This document shows positions 44,482-54,210 of a stretch of DNA of 64,000 nt, piece after piece. Within the stretch, counting starts at the first letter, position 1. The number at the start of each line of letters is the position of its first letter. The translations under genes were made by a program, and so were the position numbers. The stretch is taken from contig JADJHD010000001.1 of assembly GCA_016707705.1 (NCBI GenBank), positions 372,001 to 436,000 on the forward strand, in the 5' to 3' direction. The notes below the pieces were generated by a model. It was not told the origin of the DNA, ran no database searches, and saw nothing but the letters and a program-made list of their open reading frames with translations. This stretch comes from Bacteroidales bacterium (GTDB lineage Bacteria > Bacteroidota > Bacteroidia > Bacteroidales > UBA4417).

Positions 44482-45468
44482 TTAGTTTTCCAGTAACTCA
44501 TTAACAAATTCCGAAACTTTCATTGATCCGGAAAAGACCCCTTCCAATTCTTTCATCAGGTGAAAACTTGTTTCAGGAAATCCGCGAGATTCAAGTTCTT
44601 TCAGAATCACTCCCATTGCGATCTTTCCTTCTAATACTACCTTCCCTGAAATATCCTCTGTAAAGAAGCCCTTTCCTATTAATAGTCCCAGAGTTCTGTT
44701 CCTGCTTAAATCATTTAATGCCGTTAGTCCAAAATCTCCAATTCCGCAATAATTGAACATTGTTTCCTCCTTGCCTCCATAGAGGAGAAGAATACTCCTC
44801 ATTTCGTTGAAGGCTTTGGTAAATATCATAAAGCGGAGATTTGGAGAATTGAAATGTGCATCGACGATACCTATTATTATTGCATAAATATTCTTCAATA
44901 TACTCAATATCTCAACACCCCTGATATCATCAGTTGTATCGATAAATAGATTTGTCCCTTTGAAAACTGAACTTAGACTGCCAGACAATTTGTTGTCCAG
45001 TCCGGAAAGAGTAAAGGCTGTTGGAGTATTATTTATTATCTCCCTGGCAAATGAGGGTCCTTTAAGTGAAAACACCGGATTTGGGAACTCCGAATGAATG
45101 CAATCTGGGATTAGCATATTATTATCACCAAATCCTTTTGCAAGATTGATTAGTATTGAATCATCTGGTAAAGAATCCTTAACCCTTCTCAGGTAACTCA
45201 TGATCGCGTTCGAAGGAATAGCAAGGATTACTATCTCAGCATCCAGCAAAACTCTATCTTCAGAAGTAGCCTCCAGTTGTGGATGTAATCTGATATTGGG
45301 AAAGTATTTCTGATTAATATGGATATCCTGAATAGTTTGAATCACATCCAGTTCGATTGATAACAAGCTAACAGTCAAATCTTCTCTGACTGCGAGAGAG
45401 TTTCCAATTGCGGTTCCTATTGAACCCGCTCCCACTACTACAATATTCTTTCCTTTCACCTTTTCCAT
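44482..45468 (-). CDS. gpsA: NAD(P)H-dependent glycerol-3-phosphate dehydrogenase
   Basis: Makes sn-glycerol 3-phosphate from dihydroxyacetone phosphate for phospholipid head groups. The N-terminal Rossmann motif is VVGAGSIGTAIGNSLA (residues ~10-25). A KGF motif (NLAKGFG, ~108) and the segment LKNIYAIIIGIVDA (~193-206), with the catalytic lysine, follow. GIGDFGLTAL (~244) is the C-terminal signature. Length (328 aa) is normal. A -7 element (minus strand TAACTTTG, 45483-45490) lies 15 nt upstream. It could pair with the glycan genes for membrane supply, but it is a general enzyme. Confidence 0.92.
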   Translation of the reverse strand: MEKVKGKNIVVVGAGSIGTAIGNSLAVREDLTVSLLSIELDVIQTIQDIHINQKYFPNIRLHPQLEATSEDRVLLDAEIVILAIPSNAIMSYLRRVKDSLPDDSILINLAKGFGDNNMLIPDCIHSEFPNPVFSLKGPSFAREIINNTPTAFTLSGLDNKLSGSLSSVFKGTNLFIDTTDDIRGVEILSILKNIYAIIIGIVDAHFNSPNLRFMIFTKAFNEMRSILLLYGGKEETMFNYCGIGDFGLTALNDLSRNRTLGLLIGKGFFTEDISGKVVLEGKIAMGVILKELESRGFPETSFHLMKELEGVFSGSMKVSEFVNELLEN

Positions 45469-45482
45469 TATTTGATAAGGAA

Positions 45483-45490
45483 CAAAGTTA
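45483..45490 (-). promoter_or_regulatory. -7 element of gpsA
   Basis: The minus strand reads TAACTTTG (TAnnTTTG), 15 nt before the gpsA start. Confidence 0.4.
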
Positions 45491-45535
45491 GTAATAACAA
45501 GCTAAAACAGAAAAGCTGGGATCCCCGGAAGGCAA

Positions 45536-46714
45536 TTATTGCCTGAAGACACCTTTGATATTTATCCCAAAATTCTTGAGAGAACTCCATTTTTCCCATC
45601 CAAATTTAATGGCATCAACTTCTGCCTTCTCGAAGAAATTAAATAAATATAAGAGTATAGGATATACTGCAATCAGAAAGGATTTAGTTATTATCCTTAT
45701 AAAAAGATTAAGTTCATTAATCCAAATAACAGGTAAATAAAGCATTATTGCAAGAAGAATCATCAACAAAAGCTTTTTCATCTCATAGGGTATTCTATAT
45801 GCACGTTGAGAGTAAAAATATACGAGTAAAAAGAATATTACAGCTGCAATAAACCTTGCGAGGGCGGCCCCTTGATTTTGGAAAGCTGGTACCAATAGGA
45901 AGTTCAGAAGAATCCCAGATGCAGAAACTGCAACCACAATAGCGGCAATAACTCCTGTCTTTTTAGTTATTTGAAGTCCTATCATGGCCATATCCTTCAT
46001 CATATTGAAAAGAATGGCAAGAGAGAGAATGGGTATGAGTTCGAAAGAAGCGTAATACTCTTCCCTTCTGGCAAACAGTTTAACAAACTCCTTTCCAAAA
46101 AAAGCCATACCCATTACAAATATCATTACAACAAATACAAAATAAGTCATCAATTTACTATAGAATCTCTTATTGTTGGGGTCATCCATTTTCTTATAAA
46201 TAAGAGGCTGAATAGCAAAACTAATGGATGCAACAAGAAGAATATTTAGGGTATTGCTAAGCCTGAATGCAAGGGTATATAAACCAACATCACCAAGCTG
46301 GCCATAGTACTTTATTATTAGTCTGTCAGCTTGATTCAATAAGACTACTGCAAGAGTAGAAATAAATAAAGGCAGACAAAATACAATTATCTCCTTCAAC
46401 AGTTTCGTTTCAAATCTAAGTTGAACATTGATGACTATAAATTTTGACAAAATAGCCAGATATGCGATCAGGCCTAAGATTTGTGCATAATAAATTGATT
46501 CTATCCCCCACTTAAGACCAACTATGAACCAAACTGTAAATGAGAGCATTACAATCATTTGTACGATATTCCCAAGCGTATATAGAGTAGCCTTTTCCTG
46601 AACTCTCAATAAAGTGGATGGCATTATGATTACCATCTGAATCATTGAGGCGACAGCCATTATACGTATCACATGAGTATACTCACTTTTCCAAATACCT
46701 GCTGAGATATCCAT
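45536..46714 (-). CDS. Polysaccharide flippase (Wzx/MATE-like), C-terminal part after frameshift
   Basis: Ten or so membrane helices of an oligosaccharide-lipid flippase in the MOP superfamily. Family-like segments include ADRLIIKYYGQLGDVGLYTLAFRL and NQGAALARFIAAVIFF. The reading joins the 121-aa piece upstream once one A is restored. The minus strand has GGAAAAGTGAG (T-run 46687-46690), where GGA AAA AGT GAG TAT ACT is needed to read GKSEYTHVIRIM. Complete, the protein would be ~499 aa, a normal length. It lies next to the divergent glycan genes, so it probably moves their lipid-linked product across the inner membrane. Confidence 0.85.
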   Translation of the reverse strand: MDISAGIWKSEYTHVIRIMAVASMIQMVIIMPSTLLRVQEKATLYTLGNIVQMIVMLSFTVWFIVGLKWGIESIYYAQILGLIAYLAILSKFIVINVQLRFETKLLKEIIVFCLPLFISTLAVVLLNQADRLIIKYYGQLGDVGLYTLAFRLSNTLNILLVASISFAIQPLIYKKMDDPNNKRFYSKLMTYFVFVVMIFVMGMAFFGKEFVKLFARREEYYASFELIPILSLAILFNMMKDMAMIGLQITKKTGVIAAIVVAVSASGILLNFLLVPAFQNQGAALARFIAAVIFFLLVYFYSQRAYRIPYEMKKLLLMILLAIMLYLPVIWINELNLFIRIITKSFLIAVYPILLYLFNFFEKAEVDAIKFGWEKWSSLKNFGINIKGVFRQ

Positions 46715-47034
46715 TCTGCACTAGGCCAGATTACAATAACTGAAAGTACTGCAATCAGAAGATGGACAACAAGCAATGTGTAGAACAGTGAGGCTCTCCT
46801 GTCTAAAACAGACTTCTCAAAGTACCACCTGAAAAAGCCCTGATAGAAAGAAAAGCCCAGAATACCAATAAATATTTGTGAAACACTATCCAGGAGACCA
46901 ATAACACCGAAGTCGCCTAATGGAAAGTGCTTTGTATATAATGGAATGAGAATAAGTCCTGCTAGCTTTGGAGCCATAGTTCCCAATCCATAAATCAATG
47001 ACTGACTGAAAATCTTTTTCAGGTCACTTAGCAT
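46669..47034 (-). pseudogene. Polysaccharide flippase, N-terminal part before frameshift
   Basis: The first 117 residues or so of the flippase: an N-terminal SQSLIYGLGTMAPKLAGLILIPLYT, where MATE-type flippases have their first helix. The frame is lost after WISQQVFGK because of a missing A in an A-run, and it then ends in four out-of-frame residues (VSILM). Together with the downstream fragment it is one gene. Whether the break is real cannot be told from the sequence. The neighbouring genes are intact. Confidence 0.8.
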
Positions 47035-47267
47035 TCTATGTAGAATTAGCTTGTAAAAATACCATAAAAACAGTTGCTGTATTCAGGCAGGTAACCGATG
47101 GGTAGTTAATAAATCCAATAATTAACTTACATTATAACTGTTGTCATAGATAAGAACAAACACAAAGAATTACGATTGAGCTAACAATCAAAATTCCATT
47201 GTATACAAGAATGTCATCGTTATTTTTGGATTCATTACCTTCGCAGAGTTAAATCCTGGAAGTTACG

Positions 47268-48446
47268 ATGACTATTTTAATGCTGCTTGATAGGGAATTC
47301 CCACCAGATATCCGGGTTGAGAATGAGGCATTGAGTTTACTCAAAGAAGGCCACAGCATTCATATCTTATGTTACACTTTCAAAGGAAAAACGTCGACTG
47401 AAATCTACAAAGGCATTGAAGTCCATCGTTTTGCAATTAACGAGCAAGTTGCGAAAAAATCTTTAGGACTGATAAACATATTGCCTGCATTCAAGATAAT
47501 CTGGAGCAAGCAAATCAAGCTTATTCTTAATTCTTTCCCAATAGATGCTATTCATGCTCATGATTTGCCTCTCTGTTATGTCTTTTCTGAGTCCTTTTCC
47601 AAAAGGTATTATAAAGTAGCCGACATGCATGAGAACTATCCATCAATGGTGGAAGGGCAGAGATATATGAATACTTTATTGGGGAAGCTAATATTTAGCA
47701 GGAACACTTGGTATCGAAAGGAACGGGAATGGTTGAATCAGGCCCAGACTGTTATTTGTGTCGCATCTGAGATGCAAAGTCGCTTAGAGAAAGTAATCGA
47801 GAATACGGGAAAGATAGTTGTAGTGCCCAACACTATAAACCTTCGCAGTTTTGAAGAATTGGAAAGTCCAGGTCCGGAGTTCAAGGAAAGATTCAAGGGA
47901 AAAAGAGTTATCTCCTATATCGGAGGTTTTGACTCCTCCAGAGGCTTAAATATCCTTTTGGAAGGATTTAGTAAAATCGTTCAGGAATACAAGGATAGTC
48001 TGCTTTTATTGGTTGGAGATGGCTCAATATCTGACGAGATCAAGGATTATTCCAGAGAATTAGGTATCCAGGAAAGTGTTCTATTTGAAGGATGGCAGCC
48101 TTCATTAAGAATGAGGTCATATATTGAAATCTCAGATATTTGTGTCATCCCCCACCTAAGATCAGTTCAAACAGATAATTCAAGTCCCAATAAGCTATTT
48201 CAATACATGTATTTCGGCAAACCGGTAATTACATCTAATTGTACATCTCTTGAGCGAATTGTAACTGAATCTCAATGCGGATTAGTATATAATGATAAAA
48301 GTGCAACGGATTTAGCAATCATGATAAAACAATTGTTTGACAATCCAATTATTGGAATAACCTATGGATCTAATGGCAGGGATTCAGTTATTTCAAGATA
48401 CAATTGGGAGATGACGGTGAAAGGATTGATAGAGGTATACACTTAA
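47268..48446 (+). CDS. Glycosyltransferase family 4-like (392 aa)
   Basis: A GT-B fold transferase. The N-terminal domain opens LMLLDREFPPDIRVENEALSLLKEGH, with a DLP acceptor-binding segment (HAHDLPLCYV). The C-terminal domain has VISYIGGFDSSRGLNILLEGF (residues ~211-231), LLVGDGSI (~245) and the family E-x7-E-like region EISDICVIPHLRS (~286) with FQYMYFGKPVIT (~310). It starts the plus-strand glycan cluster and faces the flippase divergently. The sugar is unknown. Confidence 0.9.
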   Translation: MTILMLLDREFPPDIRVENEALSLLKEGHSIHILCYTFKGKTSTEIYKGIEVHRFAINEQVAKKSLGLINILPAFKIIWSKQIKLILNSFPIDAIHAHDLPLCYVFSESFSKRYYKVADMHENYPSMVEGQRYMNTLLGKLIFSRNTWYRKEREWLNQAQTVICVASEMQSRLEKVIENTGKIVVVPNTINLRSFEELESPGPEFKERFKGKRVISYIGGFDSSRGLNILLEGFSKIVQEYKDSLLLLVGDGSISDEIKDYSRELGIQESVLFEGWQPSLRMRSYIEISDICVIPHLRSVQTDNSSPNKLFQYMYFGKPVITSNCTSLERIVTESQCGLVYNDKSATDLAIMIKQLFDNPIIGITYGSNGRDSVISRYNWEMTVKGLIEVYT

Positions 48447-48527
48447 ACTTATTAATTGTAGCAATTTGTTTCTCATACCATAATAATCTGAGGTTTTTTC
48501 AAAACAATATCTAAAATAAAGTGCTAG

Positions 48528-49604
48528 ATGAATATTCACATTTTTACTGAAGAAAGTCTCTATAGCAAAGTGTTACTTCAGAATTACTTCAAGTATATCA
48601 ATTATGACAATCATATTTTCATTTTTAGAAAACAGAAACCTAAATATAGAGTTGAAGGTAGCACGCTTGTTGACAAACTAGAATTTTTTGATAACATATT
48701 CACATTGATCTTCAAGCTTTTACCCTTGGCTCTTAAGGCAAATTGGGTTTACATTCATTACTTACCCTATGGTCCATCACTTCTTATGTATTGGTTATTC
48801 CCAAAAATTTCAAAAAAGGCTACTTGGATTATTTGGGGAGGAGATGTCTACATTTACAGAAAAAAAGCAAATACTTTATATTCAAAGTTCTATGAATCCT
48901 TACGCAAAAAAGTCATTCCTATTTTCCCTGAAATTGCTTCATTTATTGAATTTGATGCGTTAGAAGCAAAGAGAGTTTATAACTCGAATGCATTATATTT
49001 TAAAATTCTCTATCCACTGCCCATTGAACTTAATGATTTCTCTAGGACATCGGCTCCCAATATCAATGAGAATATTACTATATTACTTGGTAATTCGGCA
49101 GACCCTTCAAATAATCACATTGAAGCATTAAAGATTTTAAGTAGGTTTAATTCTCAGAGGATTAAAATAATTTGTCCTTTATCATATTATTCGGATAAAG
49201 ACTACATTGAATCAGTAATTAAGTTTGGAAATGCGATCTTTGAGAATAAGTTCATCCCGCTATTAGACCTACTTGGAGCGAATGAATATTCAGTATTGCT
49301 TCAATCAATTGATATTGCAATAATGAACCATGATAGACAGCAAGCGTTGGGTAATATTATACCTTTATTGTATCTTGGCAAAAAGGTTTTCCTGAAAGAA
49401 AGTGTCTCTACTTTTGATTATTTTCGTTCTGCTAATTGTGTAATTTATCGCATTGAATCAATTTATACTTTGAGTTTTGATGAATTCATCGCAATTGATC
49501 AAAAGACTAAAGATGAAAACAGTATGAATATTTACGAAATATCATCAACAGGATACTCGATGCAACTTTGGAAAAACCTATTAAACAGACACTCCGATGA
49601 TTAA
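48528..49604 (+). CDS. GT56/WecF-like Fuc4NAc transferase (358 aa)
   Basis: The whole chain resembles the WecF family (TDP-Fuc4NAc:lipid II transferase of enterobacterial common antigen). Motifs are WIIWGGDVYIYRKK (residues ~103-116), ITILLGNSADPSNNH (~183), FIPLLDLL (~244) and MNHDRQQALGNIIPLLYLGKKVFLK (~264-288). It overlaps the aminotransferase by 8 nt. That neighbour is the enzyme type that would make the Fuc4N donor, so the pathway fits. It is AT-rich compared with flanking genes. Donor and acceptor are inferred from family. Confidence 0.8.
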   Translation: MNIHIFTEESLYSKVLLQNYFKYINYDNHIFIFRKQKPKYRVEGSTLVDKLEFFDNIFTLIFKLLPLALKANWVYIHYLPYGPSLLMYWLFPKISKKATWIIWGGDVYIYRKKANTLYSKFYESLRKKVIPIFPEIASFIEFDALEAKRVYNSNALYFKILYPLPIELNDFSRTSAPNINENITILLGNSADPSNNHIEALKILSRFNSQRIKIICPLSYYSDKDYIESVIKFGNAIFENKFIPLLDLLGANEYSVLLQSIDIAIMNHDRQQALGNIIPLLYLGKKVFLKESVSTFDYFRSANCVIYRIESIYTLSFDEFIAIDQKTKDENSMNIYEISSTGYSMQLWKNLLNRHSDD

Positions 49605-50685
49605 TGTAACTAAAACATATTTACCAAAACTTCAAAAATATCAACAGTATGTTGAAGAAATTTTCAGATCTGGATGGTTAACAAATAATGGGCAATTTGT
49701 TCAAGAACTCGAAAAACGATTGTCCCAATTTTTAGGTGTAAATAACATCCTGCTTGTATCAAATGGAACTCTCGCACTGCAGATTGCCTATCGTGCACTG
49801 AAACTTGAGAAAAAGAAAAATGTAATTACCACCCCTTTTACTTTTATTGCAACTTCTTCAAGCTTACTATGGGAAAGTTATAATCCAATTTTTGTAGACA
49901 TTCACCCCGATACCTTAAATATTGATGTTAAATTAATACAGGAAAAGATAGATAAAGAAACTTGCGCTATATTGCCAGTTCATGTTTTTGGTAATGCATG
50001 CGATATTACTGAAATACAAGCCATAGCAGAAGATGCAAATATCAAAGTTATCTATGATGCGGCTCATGCGTTTGCAATTAATTATAAGAACAAAAGCATA
50101 CTCCGTTATGGTGATGCCTCAATTCTAAGTTTTCATAGTACGAAAATATTTCACACAATAGAAGGAGGTGCAATTATTTTTGAGAACGAGGAGTTATTTG
50201 AAGAAGCGAAGTTGCTAATCAATTTCGGGATTCCTGGATATGATAGAATAAGTACTCTTGGTATAAATTGTAAAATGAATGAGTTTCAAGCCGCAATGGG
50301 TCTATGTGTCCTTGATGAGTTTGAAATTATAAAACTCGGGAGAAATAATGCATGGATAAATTACTATGAAGCATTTAAAGATAACAAGGATATAAAATTA
50401 CAACATTGGAATTTCGAAGCAACTATGAACTATTCCTATTTCCCAATAATTCTGAATTCCGAAAGGATAGCTTTACAAATTCAGAAACGGCTAAATAACA
50501 TTGATATTTATCCGCGTCGTTATTTTTATCCTTCATTAGATACTCTTTCATTTTTAGGAAACTCCCCAAGAATGAGTATTTCTAATTCGGTTGCTTCTCG
50601 TATACTTTGCTTACCTCTGGCAGCTGATATAAACAGAGAAGCTCAATCTTTAATAATTGATTCTGTCCTAAATTCATGTAAATAA
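49597..50685 (+). CDS. DegT/DnrJ/EryC1/StrS sugar aminotransferase, WecE-like (362 aa)
   Basis: A PLP enzyme that makes an amino sugar from a dTDP-4-keto-6-deoxy sugar. The PLP lysine sits in ILSFHSTKIFHTIEGG (Lys at residue ~188). Other sites are VSNGTLALQIAYRAL (~55), TTPFTFIATSSSLLW (~76), DAAHAFAIN (~159) and the region ILPVHVFGNACDITEI (~127). It overlaps the WecF-like gene by 8 nt and the acetyltransferase by 1 nt, so the three are one operon. A dTDP-4-amino-4,6-dideoxygalactose product is inferred from the neighbouring GT56 gene. Confidence 0.88.
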   Translation: MINVTKTYLPKLQKYQQYVEEIFRSGWLTNNGQFVQELEKRLSQFLGVNNILLVSNGTLALQIAYRALKLEKKKNVITTPFTFIATSSSLLWESYNPIFVDIHPDTLNIDVKLIQEKIDKETCAILPVHVFGNACDITEIQAIAEDANIKVIYDAAHAFAINYKNKSILRYGDASILSFHSTKIFHTIEGGAIIFENEELFEEAKLLINFGIPGYDRISTLGINCKMNEFQAAMGLCVLDEFEIIKLGRNNAWINYYEAFKDNKDIKLQHWNFEATMNYSYFPIILNSERIALQIQKRLNNIDIYPRRYFYPSLDTLSFLGNSPRMSISNSVASRILCLPLAADINREAQSLIIDSVLNSCK

Positions 50686-51260
50686 TGAAGAGTAACTTTT
50701 ATAGTGTAGTGGAACTTCTATCGATAGGTTTTAAAAGCGTATCTTCAACCGCGCTTATTAGCAGAAAAGCATCAATATATGGGTCAGAAAATATAGAAAT
50801 TGGGGATCATGTTAGAATTGATGACTTTTGCATCCTTAGTGGGAAGATAAGAATAGGAAACTATGTACATATCTCGGCATATACAGCCATTTATGCCTCG
50901 TTTGGTGTCGAAATTGAGGATTTCGTTACTGTCTCAGGGAGAGTTTCAATTTATAGCCAAAATGATGATTATAGTGGTGAATTCATGACTAATCCTATGG
51001 TACCAAAACAGTTTACCAATATAACGGGTGGCAATGTAAAAATAAAAAAATATTCAATCGTTGGAGCCGGCAGCATTATTCTACCATCAGTACAAATTGG
51101 GGAAGGCTCATGCGTAGCTTCACTGAGTCTAGTAAAGAAATCGTTGGAGCCTTGGAAGATTTATGGAGGTATTCCGGCTATCTATATAAAAGATAGAAAG
51201 AAGGACATAACTAAACTTGCTGCTGAATTTAACAAGAATATCAAAGATTCAAATTTATAA
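50685..51260 (+). CDS. Left-handed beta-helix acyltransferase, probable amino-sugar N-acetyltransferase (191 aa)
   Basis: Hexapeptide-repeat turns are clear (ISRKASIYGSENIEIGDHVRI, then IGNYVHISAYTAIYASFGVEI). A loop follows, and a second coil set contains VKIKKYSIVGAGSIILPSVQIGEGSCVA, ending YGGIPAIYIKDR. Enzymes of this type transfer acetyl or longer acyl groups from CoA. The ATG overlaps the aminotransferase stop by 1 nt. Enterobacterial WecD is a GNAT enzyme, so this would be a different solution for the same step. The substrate is inferred from context. Confidence 0.82.
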   Translation: MKSNFYSVVELLSIGFKSVSSTALISRKASIYGSENIEIGDHVRIDDFCILSGKIRIGNYVHISAYTAIYASFGVEIEDFVTVSGRVSIYSQNDDYSGEFMTNPMVPKQFTNITGGNVKIKKYSIVGAGSIILPSVQIGEGSCVASLSLVKKSLEPWKIYGGIPAIYIKDRKKDITKLAAEFNKNIKDSNL

Positions 51261-51561
51261 TCCCAAAATCTTGATTCAATTGTTTATAAAAATATTCAAT
51301 ACATACGATTAAATTATTTCTAACAGTTAGATAATGACTTTAGTACATTCGAAAAATAGTCGTCTAGCAGGCCCATTTAGAATTGTCGATCTGAATTAGA
51401 AACCTCCTAATGGCTGAAATAAAATATCAATATCTTGCTCTTAATCAATTTATTGTATCCTTAATGATCTTCCAAGTATATCAAAAATACTATAATAATC
51501 ATTTTTTAATGAGTCAAAGAATCTGATTCAAAAATAGATAAAAAGTGTTGTAGGCTTCCCT
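51261..51561. other. 301-bp AT-rich intergenic stretch
   Basis: Separates the glycan operon (plus) from the PorP/SprF gene (minus), which converge. I see no clear terminator, gene or repeat. Confidence 0.4.
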
Positions 51562-52479
51562 TTAAAAATATCTTGGAGTCAGCATTCTTCTATTGAAAAT
51601 ATCCAGATCAAACCCGAGATGAATTTCGTGAGAACCCCTATTATAAAATTGAAGTGCATTAAACCACAAATCATAGGAATACCCAAGCCTGAGAAATTCA
51701 GTTACATTGAATTCTGTCATTAATGCAACTGCCTTTTCTGTACGATAAGAACACCCTACCAACAAAGAACTCATGATAAAGAAACTTGCATTTATATCCA
51801 GCTGTGGGGGACTATTCTTAACAAATTTTATAAGCATGGATGGCTGGAATCTCAATTGATTATTTAGAATAAAAGAAGCGCCTACCATCGTGTAAAGGTG
51901 GCGTAGCAACTTTGTATATTGATTCCTGCCATTAACCCTGACAATGTTCATCTCATTTTGAAGCAATTCTTTGGATGAAAGGCCTAAATAGAATTTTTTG
52001 GTATAATAATAAACTCCGAAATTGGCATCTGGCACTACCCTATTTTCAAACTGTGCATTCACAATTGGGTCTCCTGCATTAAAAGTCTTAACTTTTGACC
52101 AGAAAATATCAGTGTATTTATAACCTGCTTGCAATCCAAATGAAAGTCTTGACTCAGGGAAAAGAACCTGGTATGCAAAGGTGGCAAGTGCTCCCTGGGT
52201 TATAGATGGGCCTATAATATCATTGTAAATATTCAACCCAATGCCTACATGAGGGTTACGCAGTATGCTATAAGCAGAGGCATACAAAGTTTTTGGCGCC
52301 CCGTTAACATTAACCCATTGATACCGGTAAAGCACATTTATTTTAAGGTAATCGTGGCTTCCCGCGCAGGCAGGATTTATGGCTGATTTGTTGAAAATAT
52401 ATTGACTGAACAGCGGATCTTGCTGAGCAAACAAATTTGTGGATAATACTATTAGAAAGGTTATCAGAATCTTTTTCAT
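51562..52479 (-). CDS. PorP/SprF-family type IX secretion system membrane protein (second copy)
   Basis: ATG 52479 starts a clean signal peptide (MKKILITFLIVLSTNLFAQ). The family opening QQDPLFSQYIFNKSAINPACAG follows, then the barrel strands (RYQWVNVNGAPKT, LGLQAGYKYTDI-like). An upstream in-frame ATG at 52551 would add a non-signal stretch and is less likely. The protein is 305 aa. The gene directly follows the second adhesin on the same strand, as SprF follows SprB in Flavobacterium. It is divergent in sequence from the copy at 16062, which suggests two dedicated transport partners. Confidence 0.9.
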   Translation of the reverse strand: MKKILITFLIVLSTNLFAQQDPLFSQYIFNKSAINPACAGSHDYLKINVLYRYQWVNVNGAPKTLYASAYSILRNPHVGIGLNIYNDIIGPSITQGALATFAYQVLFPESRLSFGLQAGYKYTDIFWSKVKTFNAGDPIVNAQFENRVVPDANFGVYYYTKKFYLGLSSKELLQNEMNIVRVNGRNQYTKLLRHLYTMVGASFILNNQLRFQPSMLIKFVKNSPPQLDINASFFIMSSLLVGCSYRTEKAVALMTEFNVTEFLRLGYSYDLWFNALQFYNRGSHEIHLGFDLDIFNRRMLTPRYF

Positions 52480-52590
52480 ATAGGACTTTGATTTTTTAAA
52501 ATTTGAAGAATTTCCTGGCACTTTAGGTAAGATATTGAAGACACTCCCCACTTTCGTTTCAAGATATTAGAATATATTATGCTTGGCATC

Positions 52591-54210
52591 TCAGTTGTGC
52601 CCACCCTGGACATAAATCCATCCGGTTCTTGATCCTTTATTTTTTACAGAAAGAATATAAAAATAAGTCCCATCAGGTACAGGCTCATTTTTATTATTAG
52701 TGCCATCCCATACTGTAGTTGAATTATTATATCTGGTGAATTCACGAATCATATCTCCCCATCGATTCAAAACTATTACATTATTCTCTGGAAATTCTTC
52801 GATGCCTTCTATAATCCATAGATCGTTCAGATCATCTTTATTGGGAGAGATGAAATTGTAGATATTCAAAAGGCCAAGCTCAGTATGGAGAGTAAAAATA
52901 TTTAAGCTATCCGTCCCAGTGCAACCAGTATTATTATCCACAACCCTTAGATAGAAAGTTACATCATTGATAATATCAGATGAAACCGGATTATAGATAA
53001 AAGGATTAACTAGCAGTTCATCAGGTTTCCAAAGCCATGAATAATCTCCCGATCCATTATTTGCCGTACCGGTTAGAGATACTGATGTTGATTCCTGAAT
53101 GGTTTGATCTGCCCCAGCATTTACTTGTGGTGCTTTAACAATCTGTAGAGATATTTGGTCAAATATTTGCTTGCTTCCACATACAGGGTTGCCGGTAGCA
53201 GTTAATTTTAATTGGACATTTCCAACAAATCCATCTAAAGGAGTGAATGTTGGGGTTAACGAATTAATTCCTGTAAGTAAACCCGCAGTACTTGGGATCA
53301 ACTCCCAGATCATAGAATTATAATCAGTTACTGAAACTCCAGACGCAACATAGGTATTCTTCTCACAAATTATCGTGTCTTGTCCTGCATCAACCCGGGG
53401 ATTTTTATTAATTGTTAATGATATATGATCTGACTGATTGGCACATGGTAGTATTCCAGTCAGTGTAAAGGTTAGTGTTACGTTGCCATTTGCGATATCA
53501 GTTGTCCCTGGGGTATAAATCGGGTTTAGTTTGGTAGGGTCATCAATCATCCCTGTCCCATTGGTAGTCCACATGCATGAAGAGTAATGTTGGGCAGTTA
53601 TGTTGGTAATTGCAACAGGAGTTGTATCACATGTTTCGATATTCTCCGATGAAGTATAAGTGACTGATGGAATTACCTCAAGCATTTTCTGGTCAACTCT
53701 ATCTGGGCACATTGGCAATCCGATTGCTTTAAGTGTTAGGATTATCATACCCGACTCTCCAGATGCAGGAGTATAAGACGGGGTTAGAGTATTTATACCA
53801 GTAAGTAAGCCTAAACCATCATGTGACCAGTGCAAAGCATCATATCCACTTGCTAAGGCATCTGTTATTGTATGAACTGATAAATTACAAATGGTATCAT
53901 TATACCCAGCATTAATAATAGCCTCTCTATTTATTTGAAGAAATAGGGAATCCGTTGAATCATGGCAAAAAGACTGACTGCTAGATGTCACATTTAGGGC
54001 AACCAAACCATTTTTAATATCAATAGGGCCTGGAATATACACTGGATTAAGGATTGCAGGATTACTAAAAAATCCATCACCAGAGGAATTCCAAAGGTAA
54101 GAAAGAGCCTGCTGGGAAGTTGCGCCGTCCACTGAATATGATCCAGTTTCGCAGATGATCGCATCAGGTCCAGCATTTACTACTGCCTGCCGAGAGATAA
54201 AAAGCATCAT
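52591..54210 (-). CDS. Second adhesin, C-terminal part: Ig/PKD-like units and gliding-motility C-terminal domain
   Basis: This frame contains about five Ig-like units (NAGPDAIICETGSYSVDGATS, ...INAGYNDTICNLSVHTI) and a PKD-like unit (QVNAGADQTIQESTSVSLTG). It ends in a type B sorting domain (ISPNKDDLNDLWIIEGI, VIVLNRWGDMIREF, VWDGTNNKNEPVPDGTYFY). Its frame is also open upstream to a TAA at 54370-54372. The adjacent reading suggests that this codon was CAA (Gln). Beyond it one base is missing relative to the repeat consensus, so both a nonsense codon and an indel separate it from the next fragment. The PorP/SprF gene follows directly. Confidence 0.85.
   Translation of the reverse strand: MMLFISRQAVVNAGPDAIICETGSYSVDGATSQQALSYLWNSSGDGFFSNPAILNPVYIPGPIDIKNGLVALNVTSSSQSFCHDSTDSLFLQINREAIINAGYNDTICNLSVHTITDALASGYDALHWSHDGLGLLTGINTLTPSYTPASGESGMIILTLKAIGLPMCPDRVDQKMLEVIPSVTYTSSENIETCDTTPVAITNITAQHYSSCMWTTNGTGMIDDPTKLNPIYTPGTTDIANGNVTLTFTLTGILPCANQSDHISLTINKNPRVDAGQDTIICEKNTYVASGVSVTDYNSMIWELIPSTAGLLTGINSLTPTFTPLDGFVGNVQLKLTATGNPVCGSKQIFDQISLQIVKAPQVNAGADQTIQESTSVSLTGTANNGSGDYSWLWKPDELLVNPFIYNPVSSDIINDVTFYLRVVDNNTGCTGTDSLNIFTLHTELGLLNIYNFISPNKDDLNDLWIIEGIEEFPENNVIVLNRWGDMIREFTRYNNSTTVWDGTNNKNEPVPDGTYFYILSVKNKGSRTGWIYVQGGHN

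Noticed and set aside
46669..46714. Programmed frameshift in the flippase
   Set aside because: The site is a short A-run without a clear slippery heptamer plus downstream structure, and a single A fully restores the frame; an ordinary indel is simpler.
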